DNA of 64,000 nt. Source: Marinobacter gudaonensis. GTDB lineage: Bacteria; Pseudomonadota; Gammaproteobacteria; Pseudomonadales; Oleiphilaceae. Positions 46,318-56,283 of this stretch are shown piece after piece. Position 1 is the first letter of the stretch, and each line of letters opens with the position of its first letter. Both the position numbers and the translations under genes were made by a program. The DNA lies in assembly GCF_900115175.1 (NCBI RefSeq), contig NZ_FOYV01000001.1:1-64000 (forward strand), given 5' to 3'. Below the pieces are notes generated by a model, which worked only from the letters and a program-made list of their open reading frames with translations, was not told where the DNA came from and ran no database searches.

Positions 46318-48492
46318 TTGTCCAAACCTGTCTTTTTCGTAACCTGCCCCAAGGGAGTGGAGTATCTTCTGGCGGACGAACTTGCCACCTTCGGCCTTGC
46401 CACGGTGCGCAACGCGCCGGCGGGGGTGTGGGTCGAGGGGCCGCTGGAGGCCGGTTACCGGGCCTGTCTGTGGTCGCGCCTGGCCAATCGCGTCATCCTG
46501 CACCTGGATGAGGTAGACGCCACCAGTGGTGATCAGCTCTATGACGGCGTCGTGCATATGGACTGGCAACAGCACATTCCCGTACACGGCAGTTTCCGAG
46601 TGACCTTTCTGGGCCAGAACGAGGCCATCCGCAACACCCAGTTTGGTGCCCAGCGCGTCAAGGATGGCATTGTGGACCGCTTTCGGGCGGGTGGCGGGCC
46701 AAGGCCCTCGGTTGCGGCGAAGGACCCCGACATTGTTGTTTCCGCGCGGCTGAATCGTGGTCGTCTCGCTCTCGGCATTGATTTGAGCGGGCACAGTCTG
46801 CACATGCGGGGCTACCGTACCGATAAGGGCATTGCGCCCCTCAAGGAGAACCTTGCCGCCGCCTTGCTGATGCGGGCCGGCTGGCCCGAGATTGCTGCTA
46901 ACGGTGGGGATTTCATCGATCCCATGTGCGGCTCCGGTACCCTGGTGATTGAGGCGGCCATGATGGCTCTGGACCTCGCTCCGGGGCGCAAGCAAGAGCG
47001 GTTCGGTTTCGAACAGTGGCCGGGCCACCAGCCAGAGCTCTGGCTGTCGCTTCGCCAGGAAGCGGAACGCCGGGCCCATGAGGCCAAGCAGCGCAGGATT
47101 CCCCGCTTTGCCGGGTTTGACCAGGACAGCCGGGTGGTTGCGACGGCGTGGAAGAACATTCAGCGCGCGGGCCTGGAGGGCATTGTGCATGTGGAGGCCC
47201 GCCCGGTAGCAGACCTGAAGCTGGACGGCGAATGGTCCGATCATGGCCTGGTGCTGACCAATCCACCCTATGGTGAACGCCTCAGTGAGCGCAAAGAACT
47301 TGGCGGGCTCTACCAGACCCTGGGTGAAGCCGTTAAACGGGCTACGCCCGGCTGGCGACTGGGTGTGTTCACCGGTGCCCCGGAGTTCGGTCGCTCTATA
47401 GGTCTGCGCAGCTTCAAGCAGTACCGGCTCTTCAACGGCAAACTGCCGGCCCAGCTGCTGCTGTTTGAAATTGACGAAACCAGCTCGATGACCCCGAGGC
47501 AACCTGCAGCACCGGGCGAAGTTGCGCCCCGCATTGCCAACGAAGAGCGTGCTGCCATGCTGCGCAACCGCCTGAAAAAGAACCTGAAAACCATTGGCCA
47601 GTGGGCCCGGAAGCAGGGCATCGGATGCTACCGGCTGTACGATGCCGACATGCCCGAGTTCGCACTGGCCATTGATGTCTACGAGGGGCGGATACACGTG
47701 CAGGAGTACGCGGCGCCCAAGTCGGTAGACGAGCGCGCGGCTCGTGAGCGTCTCGCCGAAGCCCTGGCGGTGATACCGGAAGTACTGGGCATTGATCCCG
47801 ACGAGATGGTTTGCAAGCAGCGCCAGCGACAGACTGGCACCAGCCAGTATGAAAAACAGGGCGTCAGCGGCGAGTTCTTCAATGTGCACGAGCACGGAGG
47901 TGTGCTGAAAGTCAACCTGAAGGACTATCTGGACACCGGACTCTTCCTGGACCACCGGCCAGTGCGCCACTGGATCCAGCAGCATGCGGCCCACAAGCGG
48001 TTCCTGAACCTGTTCTGCTACACCGGCGCAGCGACTGTGCACGCGGTGGTGGGTGGTGCCAGCCGGTCACTGAGCCTGGATATGTCGAAGACGTATGTAG
48101 CCTGGGCACAGGACAATCTGGCGCTGAATGGGGCGGAGCCATCGAAACATCGTGTGGAGCAGGCGGACTGTCTCGCCTGGCTTGCCGACCGGAAAACCGC
48201 GGACCAGCGCTTCGACCTGATCTTTATGGATCCGCCCACCTTCTCCAACTCGGCGAGGATGGCCGGCGTACTGGATATCCAGAAGGACCACCCGGATATG
48301 GTCCGCCAGGCGATGGCCCGGCTCAGTTCCGATGGCCTGCTGATCTTCTCCAACAACTTCCGGCGTTTCCGGCTGGAGGAAGACCTGGAGAACGAATTCG
48401 AAGTGACTGAGGTCACCCGGGATACCCTGGATAAGGATTTCCAGCGCAACGCTCGGATCCACCGCTGCTGGCACATTCGCCACAAGGTGTGA
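46318..48492 (+). CDS. rlmL: 23S rRNA methyltransferase RlmKL (G2445 and G2069)
   Basis: The product is 724 residues from TTG 46318, six bases after AGGAG; a TTG at 46312 is too close to the ribosome site. A THUMP region at the N-terminus (residues 45-155) is followed by the RlmL methyltransferase with DPMCGSGTLVIEAAM and LTNPPYGERL. The C-terminal RlmK half has FLNLFCYTGAATVHA and MDPPTFSNS. The fused form modifies G2445 (m2G) and G2069 (m7G) in helix 74. Confidence 0.95.
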   Translation: MSKPVFFVTCPKGVEYLLADELATFGLATVRNAPAGVWVEGPLEAGYRACLWSRLANRVILHLDEVDATSGDQLYDGVVHMDWQQHIPVHGSFRVTFLGQNEAIRNTQFGAQRVKDGIVDRFRAGGGPRPSVAAKDPDIVVSARLNRGRLALGIDLSGHSLHMRGYRTDKGIAPLKENLAAALLMRAGWPEIAANGGDFIDPMCGSGTLVIEAAMMALDLAPGRKQERFGFEQWPGHQPELWLSLRQEAERRAHEAKQRRIPRFAGFDQDSRVVATAWKNIQRAGLEGIVHVEARPVADLKLDGEWSDHGLVLTNPPYGERLSERKELGGLYQTLGEAVKRATPGWRLGVFTGAPEFGRSIGLRSFKQYRLFNGKLPAQLLLFEIDETSSMTPRQPAAPGEVAPRIANEERAAMLRNRLKKNLKTIGQWARKQGIGCYRLYDADMPEFALAIDVYEGRIHVQEYAAPKSVDERAARERLAEALAVIPEVLGIDPDEMVCKQRQRQTGTSQYEKQGVSGEFFNVHEHGGVLKVNLKDYLDTGLFLDHRPVRHWIQQHAAHKRFLNLFCYTGAATVHAVVGGASRSLSLDMSKTYVAWAQDNLALNGAEPSKHRVEQADCLAWLADRKTADQRFDLIFMDPPTFSNSARMAGVLDIQKDHPDMVRQAMARLSSDGLLIFSNNFRRFRLEEDLENEFEVTEVTRDTLDKDFQRNARIHRCWHIRHKV

Positions 48493-48514
48493 CGGTTACC
48501 GGTGGCAGGGTGGG

Positions 48515-49135
48515 TCAGAATTCGTAACGAAGGCCACCGGAAAACTGGAAGGTGTTGACGTCGGTGCCGGTGTCCTCGAACAGTTTTCCGCCCTCGAACA
48601 CCAGGAAGGTGTTGTCCATCACCTCGAAATCCAGCCCCGCCAGCCAGCTGACGCTGAAGCCGCTGTCGGGGAACTCGCCGTCCAATTCCTCGAAGGGCCG
48701 GTTACGATTATTGTCCGGGTCGCTGATGTCGCCCTCGCCGTGGATGTAGGAAAAGCCGAACTGGCCGTATACGTTTGCGTACTCGGTGATCGGGTAATGC
48801 ATTCCGATGTACCAGCTGGCGTAGTAGTCGATTGCCAGGCTAAGGTCGGAATCCGGTACCTCGGCGTCCTTGAAGCCGCCACCGGCGCGCAGTTCGGCGT
48901 GGAACCGGTCGGTAATATGGCCGCCAACAATCAGGGTGCCGCCGGTCCCCCAGGCGGACTCCTTGATGTTTTCACCGATGGTCCGATGGTTGTAGGTGGT
49001 GGCCAGCAGGCCAATGTAATGTTTGTCAGCCCTGGGCGTTTCCTGGGCCAGAACCGTCGGGGCAAAAACCAGCAGGGCGGATGCGGATGTAAAGATTACA
49101 GCGGTGACCAGGGAAGTTCGCACGGCCTTGTTCAT
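48515..49135 (-). CDS. Outer-membrane beta-barrel protein
   Basis: The product is 206 residues from ATG 49135 (GGAAG upstream). A signal peptide ends near VLAQE. The mature chain alternates aromatic and polar residues in strands (HYIGLLATTYNH, FHAELRAGGGF, FQFSGGLRYEF) and ends in Phe, the BAM-recognition end, matching an OmpW/OmpA-like eight-strand barrel. The ligand is unknown. It is convergent with rlmKL. Confidence 0.8.
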   Translation of the reverse strand: MNKAVRTSLVTAVIFTSASALLVFAPTVLAQETPRADKHYIGLLATTYNHRTIGENIKESAWGTGGTLIVGGHITDRFHAELRAGGGFKDAEVPDSDLSLAIDYYASWYIGMHYPITEYANVYGQFGFSYIHGEGDISDPDNNRNRPFEELDGEFPDSGFSVSWLAGLDFEVMDNTFLVFEGGKLFEDTGTDVNTFQFSGGLRYEF

Positions 49136-49239
49136 TGTTATCGGGCTTCCAGACATGGGCGAATAGGGGCTGATTCTGCCTTGTGTAACGGTTTGTTACG
49201 TCGACCCGTGTCACACTTCCCCGTCTCGGGCGGGGCCGT

Positions 49240-49728
49240 TCAGAACTCCTCGTCGAACAGGCCTTCTTCCCGCGCCAGCAAGAGCAGGGCATATACGCCG
49301 TTCTCCGGCAACTGGGGCTCAAGGCTCTCCTCGAACAGAAGCTCGCGCCTGCGATCTTCCAGGGTGTCGCTGTCCAGCCCGGTAATCAGCTCGGTGACCG
49401 GCGCAATCTCAAACGGCGCTTCCTGGCCTACGGCGGTGAAGATGAGGTCCACCAGGACTTCGTCCGGATCCAGGCCATCCACGTAAACTGTCTGGTCAGG
49501 CAGATCCTGATGCAGTTCGCGGGCAAGCTCGATCAGGGGCACGCCCTGTTCCTCCAGGTAGAACAGGTCGACATCGCCGAGGTCGCCATCGTCCGGCAAC
49601 CAGTCGTCGGAGGGCGCTATCACCACGGTTTTCATCCGCCCGTCCTCCAGGGACCAGGCCATGGCCGTGGGAAACAGCACATCGTCCGTCTGGCAGTATT
49701 CGATATCGAGAAATCTCGGTGCTGGCAC
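49240..49728 (-). CDS. Acidic hypothetical protein
   Basis: The product is 162 residues, soluble and strongly acidic (DDWLPDDGDLGDVDLFYLEEQG). The first part (FLDIEYCQTDDVLFPTAMAW...TVVIAPSDDW) and DLPDQTVYVDGLDPDEVLVD have the look of an RNase H-like/exonuclease fold, but I see no complete DEDD set and do not call it one. It sits between an outer-membrane protein and divergent apeB. Confidence 0.65.
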   Translation of the reverse strand: MPAPRFLDIEYCQTDDVLFPTAMAWSLEDGRMKTVVIAPSDDWLPDDGDLGDVDLFYLEEQGVPLIELARELHQDLPDQTVYVDGLDPDEVLVDLIFTAVGQEAPFEIAPVTELITGLDSDTLEDRRRELLFEESLEPQLPENGVYALLLLAREEGLFDEEF

Positions 49729-49861
49729 GTTTGGCTCCCGGTTGTATTGGGTAAGGTGAGGGTGGCGTTAGCGGCCAATAGGTGATGTCCGTTGACGTGC
49801 TATAAGCCATTGCGGCTTCATGCCATACTGTTGCGGCCATTATCTTCAAATCAGGGGCATC

Positions 49862-51151
49862 ATGGAACACGCTGAATTCAACAAAGATTTACTGAGGTTT
49901 CTGAACGCATCGCCAACCCCCTGGCACGCGGTAGATACCATGAAAAAGCGGCTTGATGCCGCCGGTTTCCAGGCGCTTGACGAGCGTGAAGACTGGTCCC
50001 TTGCGGCCAGGCAGGGCTATTACGTGATTCGCAATGGCTCGTCGATCATTGCCTTTCGAACCGGCAGCCGCGATGTAGCCACATCGGGCGTTCGCATGGT
50101 CGGCGCACACACCGACAGCCCCTGCCTGAAGGTCAAGCCCAATCCCGAGCTTCGCCGCAAGGGCTTTTTCCAGGTGGGCGTTGAGGTGTATGGCGGCGTC
50201 CTCCTCAACCCCTGGTTTGACCGTGACCTGTCCCTGGCCGGTCGGGTAACCGTGCTCGACGAAGATGGTCAGGTGCGGGACACACTTGTGGACTTCCGCA
50301 AACCGATTGCCTTTATTCCAAGCCTGGCCATTCATCTCGATCGTGAAGCGAACAGCAACCGCACTGTCAACGCCCAGACCGACTTGCCGCCAGTGGTCAT
50401 GCAGGTATCGGAAAGCGACACCACCCGTTTCGTTGATCTGCTGTCAGCGCAGATCAAGGCTGAGTCGGGCCTCGCGGTCCGCAAGGTGCTGGGTTACGAA
50501 TTGAGTTTCTACGATGCACGGGAGGCCTCGTTTGTGGGCCTGAGGGACGAATTCATCGCCTCCGCCCGCCTGGACAATCTGCTCAGTTGCTATATTGGCC
50601 TGCAGTCGCTGCTGCAAACCTCAGGTGATGAAGCGGCGCTGCTGGTGTGTAACGACCATGAGGAGGTTGGCAGCATGTCGGCCGAGGGTGCACAGGGGCC
50701 GTTCCTGACCTCCGTGCTGGACCGCTGGGCCGGCGCAGGCAAGGGCAAGGCCATCGCCCGTTCGATGATGGTGTCTGCTGACAACGCCCACGGCATCCAC
50801 CCGAATTACATGGACAAGCACGACGAGAACCACGGACCCATCCTTAACCGGGGGCCGGTGATCAAGGTTAATCATAACCAGCGCTATGCCACCAACAGCC
50901 GTTCGGCAGCGGTTTACCGCCACATCAGCGATGAACTGGGGCTGCCCCACCAGACCTTCGTGGTGCGCAGTGACATGGGTTGCGGCAGCACGATTGGCCC
51001 GCTGACGGCGGGTAACCTCGGGGTAACCACGCTGGATATCGGCGTGCCCCAGTTTGGCATGCACTCCATCCGTGAACTGATCGGTACCGAAGACGGTTAT
51101 ACCCTGTTCCGGGTGCTGACCGAGTTCATGCAGCGTGAACAGGTTTTCTGA
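49862..51151 (+). CDS. apeB: M18-family aminopeptidase
   Basis: The product is 429 residues from ATG 49862 with GGGG upstream; an in-frame start at 49820 is not supported. The binuclear zinc ligands are visible in GAHTDSPCLKVKP, LVCNDHEEVGS and MGCGSTIGP, with DNAHGIHPNY near residue 310. It removes N-terminal acidic or neutral amino acids in the cytoplasm. The length matches the bacterial M18 family. Confidence 0.93.
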   Translation: MEHAEFNKDLLRFLNASPTPWHAVDTMKKRLDAAGFQALDEREDWSLAARQGYYVIRNGSSIIAFRTGSRDVATSGVRMVGAHTDSPCLKVKPNPELRRKGFFQVGVEVYGGVLLNPWFDRDLSLAGRVTVLDEDGQVRDTLVDFRKPIAFIPSLAIHLDREANSNRTVNAQTDLPPVVMQVSESDTTRFVDLLSAQIKAESGLAVRKVLGYELSFYDAREASFVGLRDEFIASARLDNLLSCYIGLQSLLQTSGDEAALLVCNDHEEVGSMSAEGAQGPFLTSVLDRWAGAGKGKAIARSMMVSADNAHGIHPNYMDKHDENHGPILNRGPVIKVNHNQRYATNSRSAAVYRHISDELGLPHQTFVVRSDMGCGSTIGPLTAGNLGVTTLDIGVPQFGMHSIRELIGTEDGYTLFRVLTEFMQREQVF

Positions 51152-51162
51152 GGCCGGAAACG

Positions 51163-51199
51163 AAAAATGCCGCCGGGTCTTTCAACCGGGCGGCATTTC
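51163..51199. terminator. Hairpin terminator between apeB and tRNA-Asn
   Basis: ATGCCGCC (51167-51174) pairs with GGCGGCAT (51189-51196). On the - strand it is followed by five T (51163-51167 complement), so it suits the tRNA; it may also stop apeB transcripts. Confidence 0.75.
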
Positions 51200-51207
51200 G
51201 GAATAAG

Positions 51208-51283
51208 TGGCTCCCCGAGCTGGGCTCGAACCAGCGACAAACGGATTAACAGTCCGTTGCTCTACCAACTGAGCTATCGGGGA
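51208..51283 (-). tRNA. tRNA-Asn(GTT), copy 2
   Basis: The 76 nt sequence is identical to the copy at 36416-36491, with anticodon GTT and encoded CCA. Confidence 0.97.
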
Positions 51284-51355
51284 ACAGCATCAAGTGGCGC
51301 GCATCTTAAGCGCTTTAACTAGCGGGGTCAAGCCCCTGATCTGAAAGGCTAAAAA

Positions 51356-52324
51356 TTGTACGAAAGCACGATCCTCCAGTATCGACCACCGCTCTGGTTG
51401 CGGAACGGCCACGTGCAATCAGTGTGGCCGACGCTGTTCCGCAAGGTTCCGATGGCCGAGCCTGAGTGTGAAGTTCTGGCGACGCCGGACGACGACGAAC
51501 TGCATCTGGACTGGTACCGGCAGGGCAATGATCGTCTGGCCATTGTCTCTCACGGACTGGAGGGGCACAGTCAGCGACCCTACGTGCTGGGTCTCGCGCG
51601 GGCGTTGCTGAGAGAAGGCTGGGATGTACTTGCGTGGAATTTCCGTTCCTGCGGAGGCGTCATGAACCTGCAGCCCAGGTTCTATCACAGCGGCGCAACG
51701 GGAGACCTGGAGCTGGTTGTCAATCGCGCGCTGGCTGACCGCTATCAGGCCCTGTTTCTCTCCGGTTTCAGCATGGGAGGTAACCTGACGTTGCTGTACC
51801 TGGCCGAGCAGGGCGAGCGGGTAGACAGTCGGATCTGCGGCGCCGTGGGGTATTCCGTACCCTGCGATCTGGCGGGCAGTGCCGACATGTTGGCGCTACC
51901 CAGCCGGAAAATCTACATGCAGCGGTTCCTACGTGACCTGAAAGCGAAGATGGAGAAAAAGGCAGAGCGGTTTCCCGATCTCATCGACGTATCGGGCTTC
52001 GACGATATCCAACGTTTTCACGAGTTTGACGATCGCTACACGGCCCCATTGCACGGATTTGAAAGTGCCCGGGAATACTGGGCCCGGTGTTCCGCACTGG
52101 GCCGGCTCAGGGACATACGCGTGCCAGCACTTATGGTGAACGCCTCAGACGACCCGTTTCTCTCGCCTGCCTGCTTCCCGGAATCACGACGCCAGCTCGG
52201 ACAGTATGTGCGACTGGAAGCGCCGCGCTGGGGAGGACACGTGGGTTTTGTGGAGCACGCACGTGACGGTTCTTATTGGTCGGAACGCCGTGCCCTGGCG
52301 TTCGTTCAGGGGGTTGCCGGCTAG
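51356..52324 (+). CDS. YheT-type alpha/beta hydrolase
   Basis: The product is 322 residues from TTG 51356 with AAAGG eight bases upstream. PPLWLRNGHVQSVWPTL, SHGLEGHSQRPYV and the nucleophile elbow GFSMGGN, with Asp in NASDDPF and His in GGHVGFVE, fit the YheT/ABHD1-3-like family. Physiological substrate is unknown; relatives act on esters or lipids. It is convergent with tesA. Confidence 0.88.
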   Translation: MYESTILQYRPPLWLRNGHVQSVWPTLFRKVPMAEPECEVLATPDDDELHLDWYRQGNDRLAIVSHGLEGHSQRPYVLGLARALLREGWDVLAWNFRSCGGVMNLQPRFYHSGATGDLELVVNRALADRYQALFLSGFSMGGNLTLLYLAEQGERVDSRICGAVGYSVPCDLAGSADMLALPSRKIYMQRFLRDLKAKMEKKAERFPDLIDVSGFDDIQRFHEFDDRYTAPLHGFESAREYWARCSALGRLRDIRVPALMVNASDDPFLSPACFPESRRQLGQYVRLEAPRWGGHVGFVEHARDGSYWSERRALAFVQGVAG

Positions 52325-52962
52325 CGCTCCGTAAGGATGGGTTTGAGAACCGGCCAGATATTGTCGAGCAGTTTGCCCTGGGCCTGTTCAGAGGGGTGAA
52401 TGCCGTCGTCCTGCATCATGCCCTCCTGGTTGTAAATGCCATCCAGGAAAAAGGGAACCAGGGCCGTGTTGTAACGGTCTGAAAGCGTCGGGTAGATGTT
52501 GGCGAACATCTCGGTATAGCGCTGACCGTAGTTGGGCGGTATCTGCATGCCAACCAGCACCGCCCGGGCACCGGCATCCTGAACCTGCTCAATCATGGAC
52601 GCGAGGTTGGATTGGATTACCTGGGGCGGGAAGCCGCGCAGGCCGTCATTGCCCCCGAGCTCGATGACCACCACCTCAGGGGCGTTTTCCTCGATCAGCT
52701 CGGGCAGGCGGCGGGCGCCGCCGTCGGTGGTTTCGCCGCTGATGCTGGCGTTTACCACGGTCCAGTTACCGAGGCCGTTCTTGTCGAGACGGTTCCGCAA
52801 CAGCTGCACCCAGGCCGCCTCGGACGGTATGCCATAGGCGGCGCTAAGGCTGTCGCCCACAATAAGAAGAGTGTTCTGGCTGGCCAGGACGGGCACCGCG
52901 AACAGCGCTGCAGCGAGAAAAACAATTGATCTGACGAACACCAATGCCGTATGCATAGACAA
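52321..52962 (-). CDS. tesA: Acyl-CoA thioesterase/lysophospholipase TesA (SGNH)
   Basis: The product is 213 residues, with a signal peptide ending near VLASQ, so it is periplasmic. TTG 52962 has GAGGTG six bases upstream; ATG 52956 is an alternative. Blocks I, III and V are seen: VGDSLSAAYG (Ser), GGND (Asn) and DGIHPSEQ (Asp, His). It hydrolyses thioesters and esters. Divergence from ybbA-ybbP matches E. coli. Confidence 0.94.
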   Translation of the reverse strand: MSMHTALVFVRSIVFLAAALFAVPVLASQNTLLIVGDSLSAAYGIPSEAAWVQLLRNRLDKNGLGNWTVVNASISGETTDGGARRLPELIEENAPEVVVIELGGNDGLRGFPPQVIQSNLASMIEQVQDAGARAVLVGMQIPPNYGQRYTEMFANIYPTLSDRYNTALVPFFLDGIYNQEGMMQDDGIHPSEQAQGKLLDNIWPVLKPILTER

Positions 52963-53019
52963 CTAATACACCTCTTTACGTGTGTCACAACCACTTACTG
53001 ACCCAGGACGGGAGCTTCC

Positions 53020-53763
53020 GTGAACCAGATGACCAATGTTACCCCGGAGACTGACACCCAGGATGGCCAGGGGCCCATGTTGCGGGTCCGGGATCTGACG
53101 CATCGCGTGCGCCTTGAAACCGATACGCTGACGATATTGCAGGGGGTCAATCTTGAAATCAATCGCGGAGAATCCGTAGCCATCGTCGGCCGGTCGGGTT
53201 CGGGCAAAACCACCCTGCTGGGGCTGCTGGCCGGCCTGGACACCCCCAGTGATGGCACTGTGGAGCTGGACGGCGCAGTGATCAGTCAACTGAGTGAGGA
53301 TGAGCGGGCACGGTTGCGTGCTCATCGGGTCGGCTTTGTGTTCCAGTCGTTCCAACTGCTACCCGCCCTTACGGCGTTGGAAAACGTCATGTTGCCGCTG
53401 GAGTTGGCGGGGCTGGAATCGCCGGAAGCAAGGGCGCGTGAGCTGCTTGAGCGCGTGGGCCTTGGCGAGCGTCTGTCGCACACACCCAGACAGCTCTCGG
53501 GTGGTGAGCAGCAGCGGGTTGCGATCGCCCGGGCGTTTGCCTCCGATCCGCTTATCCTGTTCGCCGATGAGCCAACTGGTAACCTGGACAACCGAACGGG
53601 CCAAGCGGTCTCTGATCTCTTGATGGCGCTTAACCGGGAGCAGGGCACCACCCTGGTCATGGTGACCCATGACGAACATCTGGCGGCTCGCTGTAACCGG
53701 CAATTGCAGATTGAGGCCGGCATTCTCAGTGAGCCCGAGACCGCCGGGGAGGTCGCGCACTGA
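53020..53763 (+). CDS. ybbA: ABC transporter ATPase YbbA (LolD/MacB type)
   Basis: The product is 247 residues from GTG 53020. Walker A GRSGSGKT, LSGGEQQRVAIARAFA and FADEPTGNLD are present, with the LolD/MacB insertion patterns (QSFQLLPALTALENVMLPLEL). The downstream permease overlaps by one base, so it is the motor of that permease. In E. coli the locus is linked to TesA and cell-envelope functions. Confidence 0.93.
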   Translation: MNQMTNVTPETDTQDGQGPMLRVRDLTHRVRLETDTLTILQGVNLEINRGESVAIVGRSGSGKTTLLGLLAGLDTPSDGTVELDGAVISQLSEDERARLRAHRVGFVFQSFQLLPALTALENVMLPLELAGLESPEARARELLERVGLGERLSHTPRQLSGGEQQRVAIARAFASDPLILFADEPTGNLDNRTGQAVSDLLMALNREQGTTLVMVTHDEHLAARCNRQLQIEAGILSEPETAGEVAH

Positions 53764-56249
53764 TGGCGGCAGCAAGAAAACTCATGTCCGTTCGCCGGGA
53801 CTGGCGTGAGCGCGATGTCCGTGTTGTCCTGGCGGCGCTGATGATTGCCGTGGCTACGGTAGCAACCATAGCCCTGTTTGCCAGCCAGCTTCAGCGCACC
53901 CTGGTGTCCTCGGCCAGTACCTTCCTGGCCGCCGATCGGCAGCTGGAAGCGGAAAATGGCCGACCGATTCCGGACGCCTGGCTGGAGGAAGCGGCGGACC
54001 GCAATTTGCAAACCGGGCGAATGGTGGAGTTCTCCACCATGGTCTTTGGTGCCGACAACTTCCAGCTGGTGTCGGTCAAGGCTGTCAGTGACGCCTACCC
54101 ACTGAAAGGCGAGATTGAGATCCAGCGCGACCCGGCTGCGCCCCGGGAGTTGGTTCAGCAGGGGCCCCGTCCGGGCGAAGTCTGGATCAACCCACGATTG
54201 CTGAGGCTGCTGGACCTGCAGATCGGGCAATCTCTTGACGTGGGTAATCTGAGTCTCACCGTGTCGGGTCTATTGCTTCGCGAACCCGATGGTGGCTTCC
54301 GGCTCTCCGCCCTGGCGCCCCGGGTGATGATGCACGTCGATGATGTGGCGGCCACGGGCGTCATTCAGGAAGGCAGCCGGGTAGAGTATGTCTACCTGTT
54401 TGCTGGCGAGGAGTCGGTTCTTGAATCCTACTATCAATGGCTGCAGCCGCGTCTGGAACCGAGCCATGAATGGGAAGGCGTGCGCGATGGCGAAACCTTT
54501 TCCCGTTCCCTGGAGCGGGCGGAGCGCTTCCTGCTGCTCGGAGGCAGCCTGGCGGTGCTGCTGGCTGCAGTGGCCGTGGCCGTGGCCAGCCGCCAGTACG
54601 TGCTCTCCCAGCGAGATACGGTGGCGCTCCTCAAGACCCTGGGCCTGAACAGCGCCGCCATTGGCGGTCTGTATCTGCGGCGGTTGGCGCTGTGGGGCCT
54701 CGCCGGCATGGCTGGCGGACTGGCGATTGCCCTGCCACTGTACTGGCTGCTTACGCGCATGCTGGGCGAGATGCTGGATCGGGCAGTCGACTTCCAGCTG
54801 GACCCGGCCGCCCTGATTCCCGCACTGTTGACCGCCCTCGTGTCGCTGTTCGCCTTTGCTTACCCGCCGGTTCGCCGGCTGCGGAATGTGCCGGCCATGC
54901 GGGTATTGCGAAGCCAGCCCGGGGAAACGGGCCGGGAGGCCTTGCCGGATCTGATCATCGCCATCGTGGCCGTCTTTGGCCTGGTGTGGATGTACGCCGG
55001 GGAGTTGGCCCTGGTGGTCTCCCTGCTGGGCGGTCTGGCGCTGTTGCTGGGCACCCTGGGCCTGGTGGGTTGGTTGCTGGTAGCCACGCTGCGCAAGGTT
55101 CGAGGCGGTGGCAACGCCTGGCGGCTGGCCCTGGTGGGGCTGTATCGGCACCGCAGAGCCAGCCTGTCGCAAATCGCCGTGTTCGCCATGACTCTGATGC
55201 TGGCTGCCACCCTGATCCTGGTACGCACCTCCCTGCTGGCGGACTGGCAGGCGCAACTGCCCAACGACGCCCCCAACCATTTCCTGATCAACATCGCGCC
55301 GGACACCGTGGAACAGGTGGACAATTTCTGGCAGGAGCGGGGCCAGCCACTGGACAAGCTGTACCCGATGGTTCGTGGCCGGCTGACCGAGCTGAACGGG
55401 CAACCGGTCAAGGAGGCCGTCAGTAAGGACGAAAACGTTGGTGCTCTCAACCGGGAATTGAACCTTACCTGGATGTCGGAGCTGCCCGAGGATAACCGGA
55501 TTGTCGAGGGGCAGTGGTTTGATCCCGGCCAGGCCCGTGGCGTGTCGGTGGAAGCCGAACTGGCCGATCGGCTGGGACTGGTGCTGGGTGACGAGCTGAC
55601 ATTCACCATTGGCTCGGAGAAAGTGACCGAGAAGGTGACCAGCATTCGCACCGTGCAGTGGGACAGTATGAAGCCTAACTTCTACATGGCTTTTCCGCCG
55701 GAGGGTGGCCTGACAGACATGCCGGCCACCTGGATTACCAGTTTCTACCTGCCGCGGGAGCGCAAGGATGCTCTCAACGAGTTTTCCCGGCAGTTCCCCA
55801 CGGTGTCGGTCCTGGAGATTGATCACATCATCGAGCGTATCCAGGAAATCGTCCGGCAGGTGACCCAGGCCATCGAAGCCATCCTGGCGCTGATCCTGGC
55901 CGCCGCGCTTGTGGTTATGGCGGCGGTCGTCAGCGCTACCCTGAGAGACCGACAGCGGGAAGGCGCATTGCTGAGAACCCTGGGCGGCCGCCAGAATCTG
56001 CTGGTGCGTAGCACCATGCTGGAGTTTGCCTTGCTGGGGGGCTTTGCCGGACTACTGGGGGTGACGGCCGCCGAGGCTGCGGTGTGGGCGCTCCAGTTCC
56101 GGATGTTCGAGGGTACGTTCCAGTGGCATTGGCATGTGGTGCTGCCGATTCCTCTGGTCAGTGCTCTGGTGCTGGCCATTTTCGGACGCTGGCAGCTCAG
56201 GCCGGTACTGAGCGTGTCGCCGATGCTCCTGCTCAGGCGCCTGGAATGA
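53763..56249 (+). CDS. ybbP: FtsX-type ABC permease YbbP
   Basis: The product is 828 residues from ATG 53763, overlapping the ybbA stop (TGATG). It has an N-terminal span, a large periplasmic domain, then clustered spans around 255-280, 300-325, 345-365 and 400-440, a second periplasmic domain and three further spans at the end. This is the two-FtsX-domain YbbP architecture of lysophospholipase/ABC-export complexes. The substrate is not established. Confidence 0.92.
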   Translation: MAAARKLMSVRRDWRERDVRVVLAALMIAVATVATIALFASQLQRTLVSSASTFLAADRQLEAENGRPIPDAWLEEAADRNLQTGRMVEFSTMVFGADNFQLVSVKAVSDAYPLKGEIEIQRDPAAPRELVQQGPRPGEVWINPRLLRLLDLQIGQSLDVGNLSLTVSGLLLREPDGGFRLSALAPRVMMHVDDVAATGVIQEGSRVEYVYLFAGEESVLESYYQWLQPRLEPSHEWEGVRDGETFSRSLERAERFLLLGGSLAVLLAAVAVAVASRQYVLSQRDTVALLKTLGLNSAAIGGLYLRRLALWGLAGMAGGLAIALPLYWLLTRMLGEMLDRAVDFQLDPAALIPALLTALVSLFAFAYPPVRRLRNVPAMRVLRSQPGETGREALPDLIIAIVAVFGLVWMYAGELALVVSLLGGLALLLGTLGLVGWLLVATLRKVRGGGNAWRLALVGLYRHRRASLSQIAVFAMTLMLAATLILVRTSLLADWQAQLPNDAPNHFLINIAPDTVEQVDNFWQERGQPLDKLYPMVRGRLTELNGQPVKEAVSKDENVGALNRELNLTWMSELPEDNRIVEGQWFDPGQARGVSVEAELADRLGLVLGDELTFTIGSEKVTEKVTSIRTVQWDSMKPNFYMAFPPEGGLTDMPATWITSFYLPRERKDALNEFSRQFPTVSVLEIDHIIERIQEIVRQVTQAIEAILALILAAALVVMAAVVSATLRDRQREGALLRTLGGRQNLLVRSTMLEFALLGGFAGLLGVTAAEAAVWALQFRMFEGTFQWHWHVVLPIPLVSALVLAIFGRWQLRPVLSVSPMLLLRRLE

Positions 56250-56283
56250 CTCCAGGAGGCCTGAGCCCGGGCTTGCAGGTAGA

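Noticed and set aside
46270..48042. 590-codon open frame opposite rlmKL
   Set aside because: The + strand gene has both methyltransferase signatures; the reverse frame has none.
54270..55826. 518-codon open frame opposite ybbP
   Set aside because: It shows repetitive Gln/His content typical of antisense high-GC frames, and overlaps a recognised permease.
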